Below the pieces are notes generated by a model. The model ran no database searches. It was not told where the DNA came from and saw only the letters and a list, made by a program, of their open reading frames with translations. Position numbers and translations under genes: made by a program. 64,000 nucleotides of DNA, taken from Pistricoccus aurantiacus (GTDB taxonomy: Bacteria > Pseudomonadota > Gammaproteobacteria > Pseudomonadales > Halomonadaceae). Where the stretch lies: assembly GCF_007954585.1 (NCBI RefSeq), contig NZ_CP042382.1, forward strand, positions 1,798,001 to 1,862,000. Direction: 5' to 3'. Shown one piece after another: positions 57,078 to 64,000 of the stretch. The stretch's first letter is position 1, and the number at the start of each line of letters is the position of its first letter.

Positions 57078-57911
57078 TCAAGCTGCCAGGGTCACGGATG
57101 GCTGGTAATACACCTCGTCGGGTGTTTGATAATCGTGGCTCTGATGGAACCGCTCCTGATTGTAGTGCCGGAAGTACCGGTTAAGCGCCTGTCTCAAGTG
57201 TCGCCCATCCTCGAAGGCGGTGAGGTAGATGCACTCATGTTTGACACTGCGCCAGAGGCGTTCCACGAAGATATTGTCATGGTAGCAGCCCTTGCCGTCC
57301 ATGCTGATCCGGATGCCATGATGCTTGAGAACATCGGTGAAGGCTTCACTGGTGAACTGGACACCCTGATCCGTGTTGAAGATTTCCGGCGTTCCATGAC
57401 GTTGCAGGGCCTCCTCCAGAGCATCAACGCAGAAGTCAGCGTCCAGGGTGTTCGAGACGCGCCAGGACAGCACCTTGCGAGTGTGCCAGTCCATGATGGC
57501 CACCAGGTACATGAAGCCCCGGGCCAGCGGCGCATACGTGATATCGGCGGCCCACACCTGGTTGGGCCGGTCGATCCGGCGCCCTTTGAGCAGGTAGGGA
57601 TAAACCTTGTGCCCCTCGCCGGGAATGCTGGTTCTCGGACGCGGGTATACCGCCTGCAGGCCCATGGTGCGCATCAGTCGCTGGACTCGCTTGCGGTTTA
57701 CCTGATAGCCCTGGCGCTGCAGGAACGCCCGCATTTTGCGAGACCCGTAATACGGCGTTTCCAGATGTTGCTGATCAAGTAGATACATGAGATTCAAATC
57801 CTTCTGACGCTGTTGCCGAGGACGGTAGTACACCGATGAGCGGCTCAATTTGAGCAATTCACATTGGCGCGTCATGCTGATATCAGGGTGGTCGCGCTCG
57901 ATCATCGCCAA
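57078..57911 (-). CDS. IS3-family transposase OrfB (copy 2)
   Basis: 277 residues, protein identical to copy 1; I see one silent base change in the last codons (the His of QSHDY). Catalytic DDE residues as in copy 1. Confidence 0.9.
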   Translation of the reverse strand: MAMIERDHPDISMTRQCELLKLSRSSVYYRPRQQRQKDLNLMYLLDQQHLETPYYGSRKMRAFLQRQGYQVNRKRVQRLMRTMGLQAVYPRPRTSIPGEGHKVYPYLLKGRRIDRPNQVWAADITYAPLARGFMYLVAIMDWHTRKVLSWRVSNTLDADFCVDALEEALQRHGTPEIFNTDQGVQFTSEAFTDVLKHHGIRISMDGKGCYHDNIFVERLWRSVKHECIYLTAFEDGRHLRQALNRYFRHYNQERFHQSHDYQTPDEVYYQPSVTLAA

Positions 57912-57925
57912 CCGGCGTCGACGAC

Positions 57926-58210
57926 TTACTGATCGAGCTTGCGCGATAAAAAATCGCGTTCCACCGTCAACCGGCCGATCTCGCGATAGAGTTCATCGGT
58001 GTTGGGCTCGTTGGACGGCTTGCCAGCCTTCTTCTTGCCTTCGAAGAGGTCAGGGGCATTTTCCAGCAGCTCGCGTTTCCAGGTGCTGACCATGGTCGGA
58101 TGGATCTGGAAACGGGCGGCGATCTCGGAAGTGGTCTGGTCACCCTTGAGAGCGGCCAGGGCAACCTTGGACTTGAATGAAGCGCTGTACTGTTGGCGTT
58201 TCTTGCTCAT
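57926..58210 (-). CDS. IS3-family transposase OrfA (copy 2)
   Basis: 94 residues, identical to copy 1, with the same slippery heptamer near its 3' end. Confidence 0.9.
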   Translation of the reverse strand: MSKKRQQYSASFKSKVALAALKGDQTTSEIAARFQIHPTMVSTWKRELLENAPDLFEGKKKAGKPSNEPNTDELYREIGRLTVERDFLSRKLDQ

Positions 58211-58408
58211 GATTCTCCTCCTGAGGGAGATGATGAATCAGAGCTTAGGCACCTGTCCAAATTTCGGGGTCCAGTTCATGAGTATCGCTCTTGCGATGAA
58301 ATCGTTACTAAAAAAAACTCATGGCAACATGGAAATGGAGTAGTCTGAGCAGATATTTTTCGTATAAGAAATGACTTATACTTGACTCGATAGTAAGCAT
58401 GGAAAAAA

Positions 58409-59365
58409 ATGAACTTCAAGTCTTATGCTGAACTCAGTAGCGATATTCTCAACAGTATCAATAAAGTGCAGCATAAGGGCTATGACCTGATTGTTGCCAT
58501 TCCTCGAAGTGGCGTAATTCCTGCTTATATGCTTAGCCTTTCGCTTAATATCGACTGTGCCATGTTAAATGAGTTTATTGCAAACTCGAGACTGGTAAAA
58601 GGCAGTATAAGAAGGACTAGAAAACAAATACACAATGCCTGGGACGCCAAAAAGGTATTGATCGTCAATGACAGTGTCGATACCGGTAACTCCATTGCCA
58701 AGGTGCTTGAGCAGATACCCGAAGACTGTCCCTGTGAAATAACTACCTTGGCGGTATACGGTAATGCCACTGGTCTATCCAAGACGGACATCTGTCTACA
58801 ATACCTGGCTTCGCCTCGAGTATTTCAGTGGAACATGTGGCACTGTGGCGCCTTGCGAAGAGCCTGTATCGTCCTGGACGATGTGATTTTTAATTGGCAC
58901 AACGAGAGCTGCGACAAGGAGAAGGAAGGCTTGGTATCTGTCGATAAGTTCAAGCCCCTTGTTCTGCCTTCCTACAAGATCCACTCCTTGATCACCAGAC
59001 AGCCCGAGCGCTATCGAGAAGCGATTGAGAACTGGCTTTCTCTCCACGGAATAAGCTACGACAACTTGATCATGGCGAATGCCGATGGAGATACGGCTCG
59101 AGATTATCAAGACTATCGCAATTTAAAAGCTGAATACTATAAACAGAATCCAGAACTCAATTTTTTTGTGGAAAACGATTTCGATCATGCGGTGTATATC
59201 GCGAAGGCGACGGGAAAAAGTGTTTTTTGCACGCAGATCAATGACACGATAAAGCCTCCTGTAGAGGCTGTCATCAAATATGGTAAAGCGAATTTTTTCA
59301 GGACAAATTTCGTCAGGATGAAGAAGCTGATAAAAAATCACTCACTTCGCAGTGAGTCCAATTGA
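58409..59365 (+). CDS. Phosphoribosyltransferase-like protein with a HAD-like C-terminal half
   Basis: A 318-residue protein. Residues 1-125 form a PRTase type I fold: the PRPP loop VLIVNDSVDTGNS near residue 90 and a front IVAIPRSGVIPAYM. Residues 140-300 look like a HAD-family phosphatase/hydrolase shape (VLDDVIFNW, with an Asp-rich start). This fusion occurs in some surface polysaccharide and nucleotide-sugar gene clusters. The gene is AT-rich for this genome and lies behind an IS copy, so it was probably acquired. Substrate unknown. Confidence 0.55.
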   Translation: MNFKSYAELSSDILNSINKVQHKGYDLIVAIPRSGVIPAYMLSLSLNIDCAMLNEFIANSRLVKGSIRRTRKQIHNAWDAKKVLIVNDSVDTGNSIAKVLEQIPEDCPCEITTLAVYGNATGLSKTDICLQYLASPRVFQWNMWHCGALRRACIVLDDVIFNWHNESCDKEKEGLVSVDKFKPLVLPSYKIHSLITRQPERYREAIENWLSLHGISYDNLIMANADGDTARDYQDYRNLKAEYYKQNPELNFFVENDFDHAVYIAKATGKSVFCTQINDTIKPPVEAVIKYGKANFFRTNFVRMKKLIKNHSLRSESN

Positions 59366-59498
59366 TTTTAGAAAGCTACTGATCTTCCTCAATATCTTGA
59401 TGAATAGGCGAGTTCCGCAAGCGCGGCCAAAATGGCTGGGTAGGACGCGCGGATTTGGGTAAGCTTGAGCAAATGCAACCCAAAGATCGAGTATCGCC

Positions 59499-60521
59499 AT
59501 GCCTTGCATCAACCGCTTTAGTCAAGCATTAGCCCTAGGTATTGGCCTGGGGCTTTTCGCGTCCGGCGCCACTTGGGCCGAGGACCGCACCCTCACCATC
59601 TATACCTACGACTCCTTCGTCGCGGACTGGGGGCCGGGGCCCAAGGTCAAGGAGGCCTTCGAGAAACAGTGCGGCGATTGCACCGTCAATTTCCTGGCCT
59701 TGCAAGGCGGCGTGGATATCCTCCAGCGCCTGCGCCTGGAGGGAGAGAGCACCGAGGCGGATATCGTCCTGGGCCTGGACATGAATCTGATGGCGGAGGC
59801 GCGGGCGCTCGACCTGCTGGTACCCCACGAAGCCGATCTCACGCCCCTGAATCTTCCCATCGACTGGGACGACGAGACCTTCCTGCCCTACGACTGGGGG
59901 CATTTCGCCTTCGTCTACGACAGCGAGGCGCTGCCCAACCCGCCCTCGAGCTTCGCGGAACTGCTAGAGGCGCCGGAAGACCTCAAGGTGATCATTTCCG
60001 ACCCGCGCACCAGCGTGCCGGGGCTGGGGCTGCTGCTATGGATCAAGCATCTTTACGGCGACGAGGCGGGAGAGGCCTGGCAGCAGCTCAACAGGCATGT
60101 ATTGACCGTAGCCAGCGGCTGGAGCCAGGCCTACTTTTCCCTGTTCATGAACGGTGAAGCGCCCATGGTGCTCTCCTACAGCACCTCGCCGGCCTATCAC
60201 ATGGCCATGGAAGACACGGATCGCTATCAGGCGGCGGAGTTCGAGGAAGGCCATTACCTGCAGGTGGAAACCGCCGCTATTACCAAAGCTGCAGAGGATC
60301 CACAGCTGGCGCGGGAATTCATGGACTTTATTCTCACCGAGGATTTCCAGCGCCATATTCCCCTGGGCAATGTCATGTATCCTGCCATCGATCTGGGAGA
60401 CGAGCTGCCGGAGGTCTTCGATCGGCTGATCGAACCGGAAGGCTTTACCTTCAGCCCGGAGGAAGTGCAGGAAAATCGCCGCGCCTGGATTCGTGAATGG
60501 CTCAACGCCAGCAGCCGTTGA
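59499..60521 (+). CDS. thiB: Thiamine-binding periplasmic protein
   Basis: A 340-residue binding protein with a signal peptide (about 1-27, ending ATWAED). It continues as a type II SBP with TLTIYTYDSFVADWGPG at the front and EVQENRRAWIREWLN at the end. It captures thiamine or thiamine phosphates for ThiPQ. No TPP riboswitch pattern is visible in the leader. It overlaps the thiP start. Confidence 0.93.
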   Translation: MPCINRFSQALALGIGLGLFASGATWAEDRTLTIYTYDSFVADWGPGPKVKEAFEKQCGDCTVNFLALQGGVDILQRLRLEGESTEADIVLGLDMNLMAEARALDLLVPHEADLTPLNLPIDWDDETFLPYDWGHFAFVYDSEALPNPPSSFAELLEAPEDLKVIISDPRTSVPGLGLLLWIKHLYGDEAGEAWQQLNRHVLTVASGWSQAYFSLFMNGEAPMVLSYSTSPAYHMAMEDTDRYQAAEFEEGHYLQVETAAITKAAEDPQLAREFMDFILTEDFQRHIPLGNVMYPAIDLGDELPEVFDRLIEPEGFTFSPEEVQENRRAWIREWLNASSR

Positions 60522-62173
60522 ACCGGTATGCGTTAAGCCGGCTGCCGCTATGGGCGGGGCTGGCCGCCTTCGTCGCGGTGATCGGCCTGGGCCTCGGCAG
60601 CTTTATCGCCCTGCTGTGGCAGGCGCCTGCCCTGCAGGTGGCGATGCTCTGGCAAGAACCCTACCTGGCCGGTGTGCTGCGTTTCACTTTCTGGCAGGCG
60701 GGCCTTTCCACACTGCTGGCCCTGGGACTGGGCATTCCGGTAGCGCTGGCCCTGGCGCGACGGCCACGCTTTCCCGGCCGAGGGCTCTTGCTGCGGGCCA
60801 TGGAGCTTTCCCTGGTGATCCCCAGCCTGATCGCCCTGTTCGGCCTGGTGGCGGTGCACGGACGCCGGGGCTGGGCGGCGCCGCTGTGGGAATGGCTGAC
60901 CGGCTCCCCCTCCGGCTATCTCTACGGGCTTTCCGGCATCGTGCTGGCTCATGTGTTCTACAACCTGCCCCTGGCGGCGCGGCTGATGCTGCAGGAACTG
61001 GAGCGTTCCCCCGCCGTGCACTGGCGGCTGGTGGCCCAGTTGGGGCTTTCCCGCTTCGCCATCTGGCGCACTTTGGAATGGCCGGCGATTCGGCGCTTGC
61101 TGCCGCGGCTGGCGGCGCTGATCTTCACCCTGTGCTTTACCAGCTTTGCCATCGTCATGACCCTGGGTGGCGGACCAAACAGCAGTACCTTGGAAGTGGC
61201 GCTCTATCAGGCGCTCAAGTTCGACAACGACCTGGCCCTGGCGGCATTGCTGGCGCTGACTCAGCTGGTGATCTGCCTGGGGCTGTGGAGCCTGGCCATC
61301 GCTCAGGGCGGCGCGCCGTCGCTGATCGCCGGAGACAGCCAGGCAGCGCTTTTCACCAAATGGCGTCGCCGGGATGCGCAGGGCATATCCTGGCTGACGG
61401 ATGGCCTGAGTATCGGCGGGTTGGCCCTGCTGCTGTTGCCCCCCTTGGCCGCGGTGGTGCTGGCGGGACTGAGCGGATTGCCGGATATTCTCACCCAGCC
61501 GCGCTTGTGGCCGGCGACTCTGAGAAGTCTGGTGATGGCGCTCGGCGCCGGCATTGGCGCGGTACTTTTGGCGCTGGCGCTGCTCGGCGGCAGCGGCTGG
61601 CTGCGTGCCCGGGGAAGGCGTTTCCTCGGCGGGGTGATCGAGGGCAGTGGCCAGCTGATTCTGGTGCTGCCGGCCTTGGTAATGGGCACCGGGCTTTTTC
61701 TTTTATTGCGTCCACGCCTCGGCGGCGGTTTCGAAGGCTACGCCCTGGTGGTGCTGGTCAACGCCTTCATGGCGCTTCCTTTCGCCATGCAGGTACTGCG
61801 CGGGGCGCTGCTGGAACTGCCCCTGGCTCAGCGCCGAGTGGCGGAACAGCTCGATATCCACGGCTGGCCGCGTTTTCGCTGGCTGCTGTGGCCGCGGCTG
61901 CGACGCCCGCTGGGCCTGGCCCTGGCCTACGCGATGACTCTATCGCTAGGGGATTTCAGCGTCATCGCCCTGTTCGGCAGCCCCGCCGCGCCGACCTTGC
62001 CCATGCTCCTGTATCAGGAACTCGGCGGCTATCGCTGGCAGAGTGCCGCCGCCACCGCCCTGGTGCTGCTGATCTGCGTGGTAGCGGTATTTGGTCTTGT
62101 CTCGGCGCTGACTCGCCGTTCGCCGCGCTACCTCTGGAAACGCCGACCGGAACCCGCCCATGCTTCAATGTGA
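60497..62173 (+). CDS. thiP: Thiamine ABC transporter permease
   Basis: A 558-residue double-length permease with two MetI-like modules and about 12 helices (for example RLPLWAGLAAFVAVIGLGLG first). The segment LYGLSGIVLAHVFYNLPLAA and, in the second half, LALAYAMTLSLGDFSVIALF hold the EAA loops. Overlaps thiB by 25 bases and thiQ by 14, so the three are co-translated. Confidence 0.93.
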   Translation: MAQRQQPLNRYALSRLPLWAGLAAFVAVIGLGLGSFIALLWQAPALQVAMLWQEPYLAGVLRFTFWQAGLSTLLALGLGIPVALALARRPRFPGRGLLLRAMELSLVIPSLIALFGLVAVHGRRGWAAPLWEWLTGSPSGYLYGLSGIVLAHVFYNLPLAARLMLQELERSPAVHWRLVAQLGLSRFAIWRTLEWPAIRRLLPRLAALIFTLCFTSFAIVMTLGGGPNSSTLEVALYQALKFDNDLALAALLALTQLVICLGLWSLAIAQGGAPSLIAGDSQAALFTKWRRRDAQGISWLTDGLSIGGLALLLLPPLAAVVLAGLSGLPDILTQPRLWPATLRSLVMALGAGIGAVLLALALLGGSGWLRARGRRFLGGVIEGSGQLILVLPALVMGTGLFLLLRPRLGGGFEGYALVVLVNAFMALPFAMQVLRGALLELPLAQRRVAEQLDIHGWPRFRWLLWPRLRRPLGLALAYAMTLSLGDFSVIALFGSPAAPTLPMLLYQELGGYRWQSAAATALVLLICVVAVFGLVSALTRRSPRYLWKRRPEPAHASM

Positions 62174-62813
62174 TGACTTGACTTTTCACTACGACCGCCA
62201 GGATCCGGGCGAGACGCCGGATTTCAGCTTCACCTTCGAGCTGGCGCCAGGCCAGTGCTTGTCCATCCAAGGGCCTTCCGGCTCCGGCAAGAGTACCCTG
62301 CTCAATATGCTGGCGGGCTTTCTCGAACCCAGCGGCGGCACGCTCGCCTGGAGCGAGGAAAGCCTGCTGACCAAGCCGCCCTGGGAGCGGGGCATGACCA
62401 CGGTGTTCCAGGAACACAACCTCTTCGAGCATCTGCCGGTCTGGGCCAATATCGGCCTTGGGCTGGCCGCCAATCTGCGCTTGAGTGAGGCCCAACGCGA
62501 ACGGATTCGTCAGGGGCTTGAGGAAGTCGGCCTGGGCGGACTGCAGGACCGGCTGCCCGGAGAACTTTCCGGCGGGCAGCGCCGGCGGGTGGCGCTGCTC
62601 CGCGCGCTGCTGCGCAAGCCAAGAGTGCTGCTGCTGGACGAACCTTTCAGCGGTTTGGACTACGCCAACCGGGAAGTATTGTGGGGTCTGGTCAAGCGCC
62701 AGCAGCAGGAAGGCGTGGCGGTACTGCTGGTCAGCCACGATCCGGAGGATATTCAGGCCCTCGCGGACCGCTGTTATCAGCTCGAGGAAGGGCGGTTGGT
62801 AGCCAGCGGCTGA
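62160..62813 (+). CDS. thiQ: Thiamine ABC transporter ATPase
   Basis: A 217-residue ATPase. Walker A GPSGSGKST, the signature LSGGQRRRVALLRAL and Walker B VLLLDEPFSGLD are intact, with the SHDPED switch. Overlaps thiP by 14 bases. Completes the thiBPQ operon. Confidence 0.93.
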   Translation: MLQCDDLTFHYDRQDPGETPDFSFTFELAPGQCLSIQGPSGSGKSTLLNMLAGFLEPSGGTLAWSEESLLTKPPWERGMTTVFQEHNLFEHLPVWANIGLGLAANLRLSEAQRERIRQGLEEVGLGGLQDRLPGELSGGQRRRVALLRALLRKPRVLLLDEPFSGLDYANREVLWGLVKRQQQEGVAVLLVSHDPEDIQALADRCYQLEEGRLVASG

Positions 62814-62868
62814 GGCGCCACTCTGCGAAGAAACTATTCAGCAGCTTGATCATTGAAGAAAAAGAGGC

Positions 62869-63402
62869 TTAGCGTGCCAGCCAGGACGCCAGCAGCCGTG
62901 TGATGCTAGGCATGAACACATAGGTCAGCAGTGATATTTGCACGACGACTCGGGCCAGCAGCAATAGCCAATCGGGAACGAAGGGCAATGCCGTATTCAG
63001 CAGTGAAAAAAGCGGACCCAGAACAAGCGACAACAAAAAAACGACGATGGTCAGCACAAATACCATCTTGTGGGCTTTCGGATGGAGCTGATCCCGAAAC
63101 AGGAACTCGATTCCGGTCAGGCGGTCCACACGCGGCTCGCCCTCGACGATACCCTCCAGTTTCCCGAGCCAATGTTTGCGCTCCTTCGATTCCTCCCAGT
63201 CTTGTAAATGTTCAACCGTATCGAAGCGAAAAATGACATGACACTCGTTGCCTTCCCCTGGAACCTTGTAGGTGACCCCCTGGTGCCCGGGGAACTGTTT
63301 GACGACTTGTCCCACATCGTGCACCCAGGTTCGATAGTCTTGTTCGCGGCCCGGAACAACACAACGCGTAATCACCGCGGTTACGGAGTTGCTTTCGTTC
63401 AT
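62869..63402 (-). CDS. Antibiotic biosynthesis monooxygenase-domain membrane protein
   Basis: A 177-residue protein from the ATG at 63402 (MNESNSVTAVI). The first 95 residues are an ABM/dimeric alpha-beta barrel (VVPGREQDYRTWVHDVGQVV, then FRFDTVEHLQDWEES), followed by two membrane helices (about 115-135 and 140-165). ABM-fold enzymes oxidise small aromatics or handle haem. Proteins with this layout are common in proteobacteria but uncharacterised. Convergent with thiQ. Confidence 0.8.
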   Translation of the reverse strand: MNESNSVTAVITRCVVPGREQDYRTWVHDVGQVVKQFPGHQGVTYKVPGEGNECHVIFRFDTVEHLQDWEESKERKHWLGKLEGIVEGEPRVDRLTGIEFLFRDQLHPKAHKMVFVLTIVVFLLSLVLGPLFSLLNTALPFVPDWLLLLARVVVQISLLTYVFMPSITRLLASWLAR

Positions 63403-63622
63403 AGGCTGGGGTGGTCTCCGGATTTCGCACCAGGCGTTCAAGCGCTGATCATCCCGACAGGAGAATCTATATAAGTGGGAAACGCAAGCAAGACAACGCC
63501 TCCGGCGTCTTCGAGGGCAAGGCGCAGAAGCTTGAGCAGGAGGTGGCGCCATCTTTATGCTTCGTGAGAATATCCGCTTATTGTATACCACCTTGCCCAA
63601 TCCCTTTCTCGACGAGGACACC

Positions 63623-64000
63623 ATGCCCGAGTATCGCTCCCGTACCACCACCAGCGGTCGCAACATGGCCGGGGCCCGCGCCCTGTGGCGCGCCACCGGC
63701 ATGACCGATGAGGATTTCCACAAACCGATCATTGCCGTGGCCAATTCCTTCACCCAGTTCGTGCCGGGTCACGTGCACCTGAAGGACATGGGCCAACTGG
63801 TGGCCCGGGAGATCGAGAAGGCCGGGGGCGTAGCCAAGGAGTTCAACACCATCGCCGTGGACGACGGCATCGCCATGGGTCACGACGGCATGCTGTATTC
63901 CCTGCCGAGCCGCGATCTGATCGCCGACAGCGTGGAGTACATGGTCAACGCCCACTGCGCGGATGCCCTGGTGTGCATCTCCAACTGCGACAAGATCACC
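63623..64000 (+). CDS. ilvD: Dihydroxy-acid dehydratase IlvD (5' part, runs off the window)
   Basis: 126 codons to the window edge. The start [20 protein letters not shown] and the ISNCDKIT stretch, with a cluster Cys, are typical of IlvD, a 2Fe-2S (or 4Fe-4S) dehydratase of branched-chain amino-acid synthesis. About 490 residues lie outside. Edd is related, but the front here is IlvD-like. Confidence 0.93.
   Translation, partial: MPEYRSRTTTSGRNMAGARALWRATGMTDEDFHKPIIAVANSFTQFVPGHVHLKDMGQLVAREIEKAGGVAKEFNTIAVDDGIAMGHDGMLYSLPSRDLIADSVEYMVNAHCADALVCISNCDKIT

Larger units (their letters stand above)
57010..58278 (-). mobile_element. IS3-family element copy 2 (inverted), 1,269 bp
   Basis: The same element as at 43937-45205, but in the opposite direction, with a TGA target duplication at 57007-57009 and 58279-58281. 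It inserted 90 bases after the lon stop, in the gap before the phosphoribosyltransferase gene. The two copies are inverted repeats around the 11.8 kb segment that holds nrdR to lon. Confidence 0.95.

Noticed and set aside
59366-59498. TPP riboswitch before thiBPQ
   Set aside because: The leader lacks the CUGAGA and ACCUGAUC-type conserved blocks of the THI element.
60493-62181. 562-codon frame overlapping thiP in another frame
   Set aside because: Gly/Ala/Arg-rich, no membrane pattern or motif; the thiP frame has clear permease blocks.

Overview
The window looks like the chromosome of a moderately GC-rich gammaproteobacterium, most likely a Halomonas-type marine or halophilic member of the Oceanospirillales. 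I infer this from gene order (nrdR-ribD-ribBX-ribH-nusB-thiL-pgpA, then a DUF945 protein and lon; thiBPQ; a FhuBCD/IutA/FhuF iron cluster) and from codon style. It is not shown by a marker gene. The core genes are ordinary. The interest lies in a foreign island and several insertion sequences.

Layout. 1-9,570: an iron block. It has a hydroxamate-type ABC importer (fhuCDB order, minus strand), a divergent ABC exporter, a Mn-type superoxide dismutase, a small protein of unknown function with a Fur-like box, a FhuF-like reductase, an IutA-like TonB receptor and a YceI-like protein. 9,686-35,427: a 25.7 kb genomic island inserted in the 3' end of a tRNA with a CAU anticodon. A 46-bp repeat of the tRNA end flanks it (9,717-9,762 and 35,382-35,427), and a tyrosine integrase sits just inside the left end. 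The island holds an AT-rich HNH-ATPase fusion gene, a decayed integrase tail, a replication/conjugation remnant (VirB5, EexN, VirB6, a MobC-like protein) marked by four copies of a palindromic operator-like site, a type I restriction-modification operon with an Abi_2/HEPN gene and a PD-(D/E)XK nuclease gene attached, an AbiE toxin-antitoxin pair, and a three-gene cluster of unknown function: a radical SAM enzyme, a 135-aa protein and a 1,342-aa nuclease/STAND-NTPase/helical-repeat protein. The last gene is split by an IS3-family element with a perfect 4-bp target duplication. I regard this three-gene cluster as the best candidate for an undescribed, probably anti-phage, system.

35,421-38,233: the remains of a second island in tandem. 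A truncated integrase is fused to the att repeat and interrupted by a complete IS66 element. 38,276-46,402: a rhomboid protease, a chemoreceptor, a short-chain dehydrogenase, an alpha/beta hydrolase and IS remnants (IS30; an ISAs1 element itself interrupted by an IS3-family element). 46,555-56,918: core genes for cold shock, stress response, riboflavin synthesis, transcription antitermination, thiamine phosphate kinase, phospholipid synthesis and Lon protease. 57,010-58,278: a second, inverted, almost identical copy of the 1,269-bp IS3-family element. 58,409-64,000: a phosphoribosyltransferase-like gene of AT-rich composition, the thiamine transporter thiBPQ, a monooxygenase-domain membrane protein and the start of ilvD.

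The island works as a defence island: five separate candidate immunity modules lie within 24 kb, next to an incomplete transfer module. It therefore probably moves by integrase action and with help from another element, rather than by conjugating on its own.
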